DNA of 20,225 bases, taken from NCBI GenBank assembly GCA_902791785.1, contig CADAXH010000008.1, positions 1 to 20,225 of the forward strand. The letters run 5' to 3'. Below the pieces are notes generated by a model, which saw only the letters and a list, made by a program, of their open reading frames with translations, made no database searches and was not told where the DNA came from. A program made the translations under genes and the position numbers. The stretch comes from an uncultured Ruminococcus sp. Its GTDB lineage: Bacteria; Bacillota; Clostridia; Oscillospirales; CAG-272. Of the stretch, positions 1 through 7,766 are shown one piece after another. The stretch's first letter is position 1. Every line of letters starts with the position of its first letter.

Positions 1-29
1 AGGCCGATGCGATACGCTTCGGCTTGTTT
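1..29 (+). terminator. Possible intrinsic terminator of an upstream gene
   Basis: GCCGA (3-7) pairs with TCGGC (19-23). After a T-T mismatch, GCG (9-11) pairs with CGC (15-17) around a three-base loop. A short T-rich tract, TTGTTT, follows. This looks like a weak rho-independent terminator for a gene to the left of the window. It also argues that the next coding region starts after this point and not at the ATG at 7, which lies inside the stem. Confidence 0.4.
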
Positions 30-57
30 GCAATATATGAAAGTGAGAAGACAGAAT

Positions 58-861
58 ATGATAAAACTGTACAATAACGGAGCAGAATTCATAACTGAAA
101 ACGAGCATATGCTGAACCTGAACAAATACATGTCCACGTTCTTTTTCATGGATGCTCCCCTGCTAAAGAAAACAAACAAATCCAATTATGCGATAAAGGC
201 TGAAGAAAGCAGCAGGCAGCTGCTTGCATTGAAGGTCGAGCCATATAACCTAATGCTATACGGCGACAAGGATCTTCTCCCCGAACTGCTGCAGTTCATA
301 TCCCGGAACGGCTATGTCATGGAAGGCGTGATGTGCCCTTCGGACATCGGAGAATATCTGGTGGATATTTCCAATAATGTTATAGGCAAAGAATATGTAA
401 AGTCCATAGGAATGGATTTCATGGAAACCACAAAATACACTGAACCTTCTTCGGATGAAGTCACTGTTCCCTCTCATGATAATCTGGATCAGCTGTATGG
501 TTTTTACGTAAATTTCATCAGGGACTGCGGACTGACGGACAAGCCTGACAGGGAAAGACTCGAAAAGAATCTCTCCAGCTTCAGGATCGTGAAAGCTGAC
601 GGCGAACCTGTGAGCATGGCTGCATTCTCCGTTAACACCGAATCGTCCTACAGGATCACCCACGTATATACAAAACCGGAATACAGGGGCAAAGGATATG
701 CACGCAAAGTCGTCAATTCCATAAAGAACGAAATACTGGCCATGGGAAAAACCGCAACCCTGAACGTGGATCAGGCAAATCCCGTTTCATATCACCTGTA
801 CAGTTCTCTCGGATTTGAAAAAGTCTTTTCACAGGGACTGTTCTACCCGAAACAGAAATAG
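58..861 (+). CDS. GNAT family N-acetyltransferase
   Basis: This is a 267-residue protein with a GCN5-type acetyltransferase domain in its C-terminal half. Such enzymes move an acetyl group from acetyl-CoA to an amine; the substrate cannot be told here. The acetyl-CoA pyrophosphate loop is visible as RGKGYA at residues 210-215, after the beta strand THVYTKPEY. The later stretch NPVSYHLYSSLGF is the usual end of the fold, where an Asn and a Tyr contact CoA. The first ~130 residues resemble no family I recognise, but two-part GNATs of this length are common in Clostridia. In-frame ATGs also exist at 7 and 37. I chose 58 because the sequence between 7 and 57 overlaps a hairpin and does not look coding. 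The Shine-Dalgarno site is weak (GAGAAG), so the start is uncertain. No signal peptide is seen, so the protein is probably cytoplasmic. Confidence 0.8.
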   Translation: MIKLYNNGAEFITENEHMLNLNKYMSTFFFMDAPLLKKTNKSNYAIKAEESSRQLLALKVEPYNLMLYGDKDLLPELLQFISRNGYVMEGVMCPSDIGEYLVDISNNVIGKEYVKSIGMDFMETTKYTEPSSDEVTVPSHDNLDQLYGFYVNFIRDCGLTDKPDRERLEKNLSSFRIVKADGEPVSMAAFSVNTESSYRITHVYTKPEYRGKGYARKVVNSIKNEILAMGKTATLNVDQANPVSYHLYSSLGFEKVFSQGLFYPKQK

Positions 862-873
862 CGATACTTTGAG

Positions 874-902
874 TTGAGAAAAAAGACAAAAGAATGTATA
901 AT
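874..902 (+). promoter_or_regulatory. Sigma-A-type promoter for the lipoprotein pair
   Basis: TTGAGA (874-879) and TATAAT (897-902) are separated by exactly 17 bases, close to the housekeeping consensus. Transcription would begin near 909, giving a leader of about 25 bases before the ATG at 934. The longer reading frame that opens with TTG at 874 starts on this -35 box, which is a reason to reject that start. Confidence 0.75.
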
Positions 903-933
903 TGGTGCAGCACACCGAAAGGATAAGGAAAAA

Positions 934-3180
934 ATGGCAAAAAGAATTATAAGCATTCTGCTTGTACTGGCAGCAATCTTCGTCCTCGCAGGCTGTTCTA
1001 CGGCACAGCCGCTTCCCGAGACAGAAGATTCAACATTCATCAAGAATCCCAAAAAGATCAGCGAGTATCTTAAAAAAGAGGATTACAAATCAATCGCATA
1101 CGCCTATCTCTACAACACAAAAGAAGGCGCCAAGTCATACAAGATTTCAAGAAGCGGAACTCTCAAGGGCAAGGTTCTCTTCATAGATTATGAAATCGAG
1201 ATTTCATCATCTGAAATTAAGAAAGACAACTCATACTACGGAAAGTATGATTCCGTTTCCCCCCTCACAACAGTTCACGGCGAATTCTACATGAATGACA
1301 AAACCAAGATCCTCACCACCAATGACCTGAAAGATTACAAGGTTTACAGCATGGAGGATTATCACAAGACGACATATTCTCCGGATCAGGACCATCTCCT
1401 TGGTTATGTATTCAATGACAAATCGATTCTCAAGGGCGAACTCGTTTCCCACTCGGGCGGAATTGTCACCATAAAATACACTCTTGACAACGATCTGGCC
1501 ACAAGATATGCAAAACTTGACATTAAAACAACGGGCGATCTGTCAGATTATCCCAAATTCTCAAGCGTAGTTTTCACTCTGACGATGAAAGAGGATTATA
1601 CTCCCGTAAGTTACAGTGTTGATGCAGTTTATGACGTGTCAAAACCCATTCTGGGTTCAGCAACAGTCACTCAGCACCTCGACTGCAGATTTGACAGCTA
1701 CAATGAAAGCATTGAAATTCCCAACGAATCGTCCCTGATTGAAAAGCTCGGACAAAAGCCTTCAGAACTTGTTGAAAACAAAGAAGCAACAGTCAAGGAT
1801 CAGCTGCTTTCAAGTCTCAGCGGACTGAGTTTCGACAAGGGTCTGAACATTGACGGTGCACTTACAATGGAAGTCACAGGAATGAAATTCTCGACGACCA
1901 TAGAAACCTCCACCCTGTTTGACGTATCAAAGCTGAATGACGAGAATCTCTACAGCGTCCTGAAATTCCATTCCAAACTTGCCGGCGACAATACTTTCAA
2001 CTCACTGATAGGTATCATAAACGGCTTTGCAGGAGACAAACTCGGAGAATATAAGGAGCTGCTCAGCGATTTTGCCGGACTTGACGTATACTACACAGGA
2101 GACGGAGCATTCTATATAATCCCGTACAACGCCGAACACAAAGTCTACTCGGTACTGAAACTCAAACTCACTGACGTCGTTGACCTCATTTTGTCCAAAG
2201 TCAACATATACAATCTCATAAGCGGTTCAAACAAGGATCTTGTTACATTTGAAAAAGAAGCAGGATCAGACGACAAGAATTACAGCGTAAACGTTCTTCT
2301 GAACGAAGACACAATAGCCTCAATCAGGAAGACAATAAACGAGTTCTTCTCAAATCCTGATTATGCAATGATAAAAACACTGCTCGGATATGAGGATTTC
2401 GGTTCCATTGACGTAAGAATCGACGTCAAGGACGGCACGATCAGCAAAGTTTACGCTGGTGTCAATTATCTGAAGACAAATCCGTCAACTGAAGAAGGCA
2501 GCAAACCTATAAAAACCACTCTGATAGAACTTGTTCTTGAAACAAAAGCTCTGAATTATGACTTTGCAAAACTCTCTGAAGCAAAGCCAATCGTCGAGGC
2601 GTACGATTCAGTTCAGACACTCAAGGCAAAACTGAAATCTTTCATTTCCAGACCATATCTCAGCAAAGGTTTTGCAAATGATGCAGCAAAAATCATTGAA
2701 GAATACAATGCTCTCAGCGAAACTCAAAAACTGTTTATTCCGGACAACCAGGTTCTCGAACTGAAGTCAATCAAAGAAAAAATCGAAAAGACAATTGGGT
2801 TCCTGGATACATGCAGAAAGTACGATTATAGTAAACTGAGCAACAGAGACATTATTGATCTCTCAAAAGCTTACAATGCGGCAGCAGCTGACTCAAAACT
2901 GATCATAGAAGAATACGGCCAGGAATATTACGACAAGCTGGTTTCACTCAGTCCCCTAGTCGATTATTCAACATTTGACAGCGCAATTGCCAAAATAAAG
3001 AGCGCTGACGAAAAAGAATGGAACCTGACCCCTGAAGAATTATCAGAAATCAAAGTACTTATCGAACTTGCCGAAGTCAATATGGACGTCAGGACTTCAT
3101 TGTTCATGAAACTGTTCTCCTGCCCTTCTCCGATGGATTTTGACACATTCGCGGGCAAAATCAACAATCTTACAAAATAA
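934..3180 (+). CDS. Large lipoprotein of unknown function
   Basis: I do not recognise this 748-residue protein. Residues 1-20 form a lipoprotein signal: MAKR, a hydrophobic stretch, then the lipobox LAGC with the lipidated Cys at 20. The mature protein should be tethered to the outer face of the membrane. The middle (~40-570) is rich in alternating polar and hydrophobic residues with many Asp, Ser, Thr and Tyr, as in extracellular beta-sheet proteins, and has no catalytic motif I can name. The last ~170 residues turn helical and carry degenerate repeats: one copy contains YNALSETQKLF (DNA ~2704-2739), another KAYNAAAADSKLI (~2866-2904). These resemble the small helical bundles of clostridial surface proteins. 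The start at 934 follows AAAGGATAAGGA at 918-929 and lies downstream of a strong promoter. The gene is probably co-transcribed with the phosphatase 18 bases downstream, so both may work on the same extracellular target. Confidence 0.82.
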   Translation: MAKRIISILLVLAAIFVLAGCSTAQPLPETEDSTFIKNPKKISEYLKKEDYKSIAYAYLYNTKEGAKSYKISRSGTLKGKVLFIDYEIEISSSEIKKDNSYYGKYDSVSPLTTVHGEFYMNDKTKILTTNDLKDYKVYSMEDYHKTTYSPDQDHLLGYVFNDKSILKGELVSHSGGIVTIKYTLDNDLATRYAKLDIKTTGDLSDYPKFSSVVFTLTMKEDYTPVSYSVDAVYDVSKPILGSATVTQHLDCRFDSYNESIEIPNESSLIEKLGQKPSELVENKEATVKDQLLSSLSGLSFDKGLNIDGALTMEVTGMKFSTTIETSTLFDVSKLNDENLYSVLKFHSKLAGDNTFNSLIGIINGFAGDKLGEYKELLSDFAGLDVYYTGDGAFYIIPYNAEHKVYSVLKLKLTDVVDLILSKVNIYNLISGSNKDLVTFEKEAGSDDKNYSVNVLLNEDTIASIRKTINEFFSNPDYAMIKTLLGYEDFGSIDVRIDVKDGTISKVYAGVNYLKTNPSTEEGSKPIKTTLIELVLETKALNYDFAKLSEAKPIVEAYDSVQTLKAKLKSFISRPYLSKGFANDAAKIIEEYNALSETQKLFIPDNQVLELKSIKEKIEKTIGFLDTCRKYDYSKLSNRDIIDLSKAYNAAAADSKLIIEEYGQEYYDKLVSLSPLVDYSTFDSAIAKIKSADEKEWNLTPEELSEIKVLIELAEVNMDVRTSLFMKLFSCPSPMDFDTFAGKINNLTK

Positions 3181-3198
3181 GTCAAGAGGTATTAAAAA

Positions 3199-4254
3199 AT
3201 GAGAACTACAAAAAGAATATTCTCCTCAGTTCTGACCATGATTATAATCTCAGTCATGGTGCTTGGCTTTTCAGGATGCGGAAAAAAAGTATCTTTTGAA
3301 TACTGGAACGAATGCAGTTCCCTCACCGCTCTGAAAGATTATGTCAAGAATGTAACTAACAAAAATTCACCCGACTACATTCCTGTTGAAGACAGAATTG
3401 CAGTATTCGACATGGACGGAACATTGTGCGGTGAGCTCTTCCCGGAATATTTGGAATACCTTCTTCTCGCTTACCGCTGTCTCGACGATCCGACTTACAA
3501 CGCAAGCGACGAGCTGAAAGAAGTTGCAAACCTGATCAGAGAATCCGGAAAGAACTACAAGACACCGAATGTACCTAATTTCGATGTGGTTCACGGAACA
3601 GCCCAGGCAGAAGCATTCAAAGGACTGACGCCGAACGAGTTCATACAGTATGTAAAAGATTTTCTTCAGCACGATGCAGAAGGATTCAAGAACCTCAAGT
3701 ATGCCGATTCAATTTACAAACCGATGATTGAAGTTGTTGCATTCCTTCAGGAAAACGGATTCACCACATACGTAGTGAGCGGTTCAGACAGAATGATTTG
3801 CCGCGCAGTAGCATGTGAGAAACTGAACATCCCCGAAAGTCAGATAATAGGAATGGATGTCACACTTGTGGCAACCCACCAGGGAGAAAAAGACAGCCTA
3901 CAGTATCAGTTTAACAGCGAAGGCGATGACACTCTCATCAGAGGCGACACACTGTGGATAAAGAATCTGAAAATGAACAAGGTATTCAACATCGCTCAGG
4001 AGATCGGAAAACAGCCTGTTCTTTCATTCGGAAACAGCAGCGGTGACGTAAGCATGCACGAATATACAGTCACAAACAACAAGTACAAGGCAATGGCATT
4101 CATGCTTGTTGCTGACGACACCGAAAGAGATCACGCAGACATGAACGAAACAAACAAGAGGATAGCTTCATGGAAAGAACACGGCTATACAATCATTTCC
4201 ATGAGAGACGACTTCAAAACCATTTACGGATATGACGTAGAAATGGTCAAATAA
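3199..4254 (+). CDS. HAD-superfamily phosphatase, predicted lipoprotein
   Basis: This 351-residue protein has the haloacid dehalogenase phosphatase motifs in order. Motif I is FDMDGT (nucleophile Asp71, general acid Asp73). Motif II is VVSGSD (Ser194). A lysine in the segment WIKNLKMNK (~252-261) fits motif III. Motif IV is GNSSGD (278-283, with Asp283 as a Mg2+ ligand). Such enzymes hydrolyse phosphomonoesters through an aspartyl-phosphate. The N-terminus is a signal peptide ending in GFSGC, so Cys27 is a likely lipidation site, although Phe at -3 is not ideal for a lipobox. The enzyme would then act outside the cell, like lipoprotein acid phosphatases, although its motif I (DMDGT) is closer to the serB-like branch. 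The region between motifs I and II (~77-190) is a large cap that should determine substrate. The Shine-Dalgarno site AAGAGGT (3183-3189) precedes the ATG. It is the second gene of a two-gene unit ending at a strong terminator. Confidence 0.85.
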   Translation: MRTTKRIFSSVLTMIIISVMVLGFSGCGKKVSFEYWNECSSLTALKDYVKNVTNKNSPDYIPVEDRIAVFDMDGTLCGELFPEYLEYLLLAYRCLDDPTYNASDELKEVANLIRESGKNYKTPNVPNFDVVHGTAQAEAFKGLTPNEFIQYVKDFLQHDAEGFKNLKYADSIYKPMIEVVAFLQENGFTTYVVSGSDRMICRAVACEKLNIPESQIIGMDVTLVATHQGEKDSLQYQFNSEGDDTLIRGDTLWIKNLKMNKVFNIAQEIGKQPVLSFGNSSGDVSMHEYTVTNNKYKAMAFMLVADDTERDHADMNETNKRIASWKEHGYTIISMRDDFKTIYGYDVEMVK

Positions 4255-4264
4255 CACAAATACC

Positions 4265-4310
4265 AAGAGGATAAATCCTGTCGGAAGATTCGGATTTATC
4301 TTCTTTTTTT
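4265..4310 (+). terminator. Strong intrinsic terminator after the lipoprotein operon
   Basis: The arm at 4265-4278 pairs with 4292-4305. The core is nine perfect pairs, GATAAATCC with GGATTTATC, extended by A-T and G-T pairs, with a loop of 13 bases. The tract TTCTTTTTTT (4301-4310) follows. It separates the lipoprotein pair from the c-di-GMP cluster. Confidence 0.9.
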
Positions 4311-4323
4311 CGCTTTTTGCGTC

Positions 4324-4352
4324 TTTACTATTATGTAGACTTGTGATATGAT
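4324..4352 (+). promoter_or_regulatory. Extended -10 promoter for the c-di-GMP cluster
   Basis: TTTACT (4324-4329) and TATGAT (4347-4352) are 17 bases apart. TG at 4344-4345, one base before the -10 box, makes an extended -10 element. The transcript would start near 4359 and have a leader of about 65 bases before the ATG at 4424. Confidence 0.6.
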
Positions 4353-4368
4353 TAAGTATGTTTTTCAT

Positions 4369-4394
4369 CGTGCGCATTATTATGCATGCGCGCG
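4369..4394 (+). promoter_or_regulatory. GC-rich hairpin in the leader of the first diguanylate cyclase
   Basis: Bases 4369-4377 pair with 4386-4394: nine pairs including one G-T, around an eight-base loop. The core is GCGCAT with ATGCGC. It is not followed by a U-run, so it is not a terminator. It ends 16 bases before the purine-rich ribosome binding site (GGGGGAGG, 4410-4417) and could affect RNA stability or translation. It is too short and lacks the conserved bases of known c-di-GMP riboswitches, so a regulatory role is only a possibility. Confidence 0.4.
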
Positions 4395-4423
4395 CAACGA
4401 ATTGATCTCGGGGGAGGCGTAAT

Positions 4424-5581
4424 ATGATAAACAGTTTCCTGCACTATGCTGAATCGAATGTTATTTGCGTGATCATATTTGCCATTCTGCTTTTCCATGA
4501 CCTTTTCAGTGTTGACAGGCAGGAGAAACAAATCAAGTTCGATCATGCACTCATCGGATTCATTGTTTATTTTCTTGCCGACTCAGTCTGGGGCGCCATC
4601 TCTGAAGGAGTGATTCCTTCCACAAAAGCAGTGCATGTCATCATAAACTTTTTCATGTTTGTGCTTTTGTCATCCGTCACATTCCTGTGGCTGAGATATG
4701 TAATGGCTGTTCAGCAGCATCCTGATCGTGAAAAACCGCTGTACAAGTTCCTCGTGAGTCTGCCGTTCCTGATTTCCACTCTGTTAATGGGAATTATCTA
4801 TCTCATAAATGACAGTCTCTTGTTTGACGAAAAATTCGAAGTTACGACTTTGTTTAATATAATCTCCGTAATCGTGCCGGGCATCTACATCTGCACAGGC
4901 CTTGTCAATTCACTCAGAAGGGCAAGACATACGGAAGATCATGTAGAGAAAGTCAACTACATAATCATCGGGCTGTTCCCGTTTTTCGTACTGACGGGCG
5001 GAATTATCCAGGTAGTATTCCCTCACTTCCCCATTTTCTGTTTCTTCTGCACTTTCCTTATGATCCTGTTCTACATAAGATCGATGGACACTCAGATATC
5101 TACAGATCCTCTGACAAAACTAAACAACCGTGGCGAGCTGATCAGATTCATATCCCAGTCGTCGAACCTCCACATTGAAAACCGCCGCACATTCTTCATA
5201 ATGTTCGACATAAACGATTTCAAGATGATCAATGACACATACGGACATGCTGAAGGCGACAGGGCTCTCACAATTGTTGCCGGTGCAATGACGGAGACTC
5301 TTAAATCCCAGGATTTATCCTCATTCTGTTACAGATACGGCGGCGACGAATTCGTAGTCATACTGTTTGCCTACAGAAACACAGAAGTCGAAAACATAAT
5401 CAGTTCAATCCGTTCGAATATAGAAAAAGGATGCAAAGCAGCAAATGTTCCGTACATTGTTTCAATAGGCGCCGGTTTTGACGAACTCGCAAAAGAGTCG
5501 GATACAGTACAAAAATGCATGGGACGCGCAGACGACAAGCTGTACAAAGACAAAGAAATGATGAAAAAGTCCCGAAGATGA
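4424..5581 (+). CDS. Membrane-anchored diguanylate cyclase (7TM-GGDEF)
   Basis: This 385-residue protein should make cyclic di-GMP from two GTP. About seven hydrophobic segments fill residues ~12-220, so the N-terminal half is a membrane sensor; it matches no named sensor domain I can identify. The GGDEF domain covers ~225-380. It begins with the hallmark TDPLTKLNNR (227-236), keeps the metal-binding FDIND (Asp262) and has an intact GGDEF at 306-310 in YRYGGDEF. The four residues five positions before GGDEF are DLSS, not RxxD, so the product-inhibition I-site is absent and activity may not be limited by c-di-GMP through that site. The start follows an excellent Shine-Dalgarno site (GGGGGAGG, 4410-4417). 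It is the first gene of the cluster. The signal sensed by the membrane part is unknown. Confidence 0.92.
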   Translation: MINSFLHYAESNVICVIIFAILLFHDLFSVDRQEKQIKFDHALIGFIVYFLADSVWGAISEGVIPSTKAVHVIINFFMFVLLSSVTFLWLRYVMAVQQHPDREKPLYKFLVSLPFLISTLLMGIIYLINDSLLFDEKFEVTTLFNIISVIVPGIYICTGLVNSLRRARHTEDHVEKVNYIIIGLFPFFVLTGGIIQVVFPHFPIFCFFCTFLMILFYIRSMDTQISTDPLTKLNNRGELIRFISQSSNLHIENRRTFFIMFDINDFKMINDTYGHAEGDRALTIVAGAMTETLKSQDLSSFCYRYGGDEFVVILFAYRNTEVENIISSIRSNIEKGCKAANVPYIVSIGAGFDELAKESDTVQKCMGRADDKLYKDKEMMKKSRR

Positions 5582-5631
5582 TACCACAAATTTTCAACAG
5601 TGATTGAAAGGAAGTTCAGTTTTTATAATCC

Positions 5632-5778
5632 ATGAACCTTATAGTCCTGGCGGAATTCGTCAATACCGAAGAAAAGCGCGAAAAGCTTCACGAAATCGGT
5701 TGCGACTATTATCAGGGATACCTGTACTCACCTGCTGTATTCCTTGACGAAAACAATAAATCAGACACACAACAATAG
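5632..5778 (+). pseudogene. Remnant of an EAL phosphodiesterase domain (C-terminal end)
   Basis: A 48-codon frame (ATG at 5632, TAG at 5776) encodes only the tail of an EAL domain. LAEFVNTEEK matches the canonical AEGVETEEQ with Gly and Glu changed. IGCDYYQGYLYSP matches the conserved GCDYIQGYLFSKP. Everything before this, including the EAL motif, the metal-binding Asp pair and the catalytic core, is missing, and an in-frame stop (TAA, 5626-5628) lies just upstream. It cannot be an active enzyme. The Shine-Dalgarno candidate (AAAGGAAG, ~5606-5613) is too far from the ATG, so it may not be translated. It is not a close copy of the tail of the EAL protein that follows, so it probably comes from a different, mostly deleted gene between the two intact neighbours. 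A short functional peptide is possible but less likely. Confidence 0.7.
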
Positions 5779-5795
5779 AACTGGAGTATTCTGGA

Positions 5796-7751
5796 ATGTA
5801 CGAAATTAATTTTGAATCACCTGCATTTTTGCTGTCTCTTTTGTGTTTTGTATACTGCTTGACGGCAAAACATAAGCAGTACATACCACCGAAAGGATTC
5901 AAAAACAAAATGACCAGCCAGCATTTTGCCTTCCTCATAATGCTGGTTGCCAACATGCTGTCGTCCATATCGTCAGTTGTTGGTGTTTACCTGACTACTG
6001 CAACATTTGAGAATGTTGCCTTTTGGCAGTACCTTTTCCACGCATTCTATTTCTTCTTCCACACCACCCTTTCCGTTTCGTTCTCCCTGTACATAATGAA
6101 CGTAACCGGCACAAGCCTCAAGTGGAAGATTACGGGATACATTCTTTTCTTCTCTCCGTACTTCATAAGTGAGATACTGGTCCTCACCAACAGTTTCACA
6201 AGTTGGGCATTCTATATGGACGAGAACCTCATATACCACAGAGGTCCTCTGATGCCTCTTCTGTACGGATTCGGAGCAATATATGTCATACTCGGATTTG
6301 TGTTCTTCATGAAAAACAAGAAGGCAATATCCAGAGTCGACAGAATTGCCGTAGGCTCATTCATCATCATTGCAACTCTCGGAATCATCATTCAGGCAAT
6401 CAAATCAAGCTACCTCGTAGAACTGTTTGCAGAGGCCCTTGCCTGTCTCGTCATCATGATGGTGCTCGAAGAAAAGAGCGGCCGAATTGAACCCATTACG
6501 GGACTGCTGAACAGAGTTGCCTTCGTTGACGCAAACAGAAAGCTCATTGGATCGAAACATAAATATCAGCTCGTTCTCATAAGAATTGCAGAACTTGAAA
6601 AATTCCTGAAAAGATTCTCCGGACACGAAGCAGACGAATTTTTGATTGCAGTATCATCTTTCCTGACATCTGAAGCATCAGGGTGCGAAGTATATACATA
6701 CCGCCGTGAAGATTTTGGCGTCATTTTCAAGGACGACAAGTACAATCTGGCAAATGAATTTGAACAAAAAGTGCTCGAGAGATTCGGCCGCGAATGGATT
6801 TTTGACAGTCTGAGCATAAAAGTGGATGCTATTACGACTGTTGTCAGGGTACCAAAAGACGTACACAAACTGGAAGACGTCACAAGCATTGTTTCTTCCT
6901 ACTACAAAAAAGACAAAGTGGGTTCCTATTCCGTTCCATTTGAAGAGCTGTACGAACTCATCAAGGCAAATTCATATGAAACTGCATTGAAAGATGCAAT
7001 CAGCGGGAACAAACTTACTCTGTTCTACCAGCCTATCTGGTCAACAAAGGAAAAAAAGGTCGTCTCAGCAGAGGCTCTGCTCAGAATAAACAGCAAAGAG
7101 CTGAAGGCTCTCTCTCCCGAAGTATACATACCGGTCGCTGAAAAGACGGGATTGATCAAGGATATAGGACTGTTCGTGTTTGAAGAGGTATGCCGCTTCC
7201 TCAAGGATGAAAGACTTAAAGAAACCGGAATCAGATATGTAGAACTCAACCTGTCAATTTACCAGTTCATGTATTCTGACCTTGTTGACAGATTTGAAGA
7301 GATCAGAAAGAACTACGACATAGACAGCAGCCAGATCAATCTGGAAATCACCGAGACAGCAACCGAACTTGACAGCACTGAAATAATCGAGACTCTGAAA
7401 GAGTTCCGTGATCTCGGCTATTCCCTGTCCCTTGACGATTTCGGCACGGGATACTCAAACTTCATGAGAATGATAGGAACAAATTACCAGAACATCAAGA
7501 TCGACAAGTCAATACTGTGGAATTTATCCAAGGACGAAGAAGACTCAAAGATGCTCAGCAATCTCATCCATTTCATCAAGAGTCTCGGATCAGACATAAT
7601 CCAGGAAGGTGTTGAAACAAAAGAGCAGCTTGATCTTGTAACTAAGTGCGGCTGCAATTACATACAGGGATACTATTTTTCAAAACCGGTGCCAAAGGAC
7701 GAATTCTTTGAAAGCATTTCGGGCTGGGATGCCTTGGCAGACAACGCCTGA
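5796..7751 (+). CDS. Membrane c-di-GMP phosphodiesterase with degenerate GGDEF and intact EAL
   Basis: This 651-residue protein should hydrolyse c-di-GMP to linear pGpG. Residues ~8-225 hold about seven membrane segments. Residues ~233-380 are a GGDEF-like domain opening with EPITGLLNR, but the signature is RREDF (303-307), so cyclase activity is very unlikely; such domains often bind GTP or regulate the partner domain. The EAL domain (~395-645) keeps the key residues: EALLRI (Glu426), Asn485 in ELNLS, Glu520 in ITET, the Asp pair 547-548 in DDFGTG, Lys568, Glu604 in EGVET, and the terminal IQGYYFSKP. It is therefore predicted active. The start follows GGAG at 5783-5786, nine bases before the ATG. 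The next gene starts 15 bases after its stop, so the two are probably one transcript. Confidence 0.93.
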   Translation: MYEINFESPAFLLSLLCFVYCLTAKHKQYIPPKGFKNKMTSQHFAFLIMLVANMLSSISSVVGVYLTTATFENVAFWQYLFHAFYFFFHTTLSVSFSLYIMNVTGTSLKWKITGYILFFSPYFISEILVLTNSFTSWAFYMDENLIYHRGPLMPLLYGFGAIYVILGFVFFMKNKKAISRVDRIAVGSFIIIATLGIIIQAIKSSYLVELFAEALACLVIMMVLEEKSGRIEPITGLLNRVAFVDANRKLIGSKHKYQLVLIRIAELEKFLKRFSGHEADEFLIAVSSFLTSEASGCEVYTYRREDFGVIFKDDKYNLANEFEQKVLERFGREWIFDSLSIKVDAITTVVRVPKDVHKLEDVTSIVSSYYKKDKVGSYSVPFEELYELIKANSYETALKDAISGNKLTLFYQPIWSTKEKKVVSAEALLRINSKELKALSPEVYIPVAEKTGLIKDIGLFVFEEVCRFLKDERLKETGIRYVELNLSIYQFMYSDLVDRFEEIRKNYDIDSSQINLEITETATELDSTEIIETLKEFRDLGYSLSLDDFGTGYSNFMRMIGTNYQNIKIDKSILWNLSKDEEDSKMLSNLIHFIKSLGSDIIQEGVETKEQLDLVTKCGCNYIQGYYFSKPVPKDEFFESISGWDALADNA

Positions 7752-7766
7752 AAAAGAGGTGTTCGC

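Noticed and set aside
874..933. N-terminal extension of the large lipoprotein from a TTG at 874
   Set aside because: It would put 20 charged residues before the signal peptide and overlaps the -35 and -10 boxes. The ATG at 934 has a ribosome binding site and gives a proper lipoprotein signal.
4359..4423. Possible c-di-GMP riboswitch before the first cyclase
   Set aside because: The leader is only ~65 bases, forms one simple hairpin and lacks the conserved internal sequences of the class I or II aptamers.
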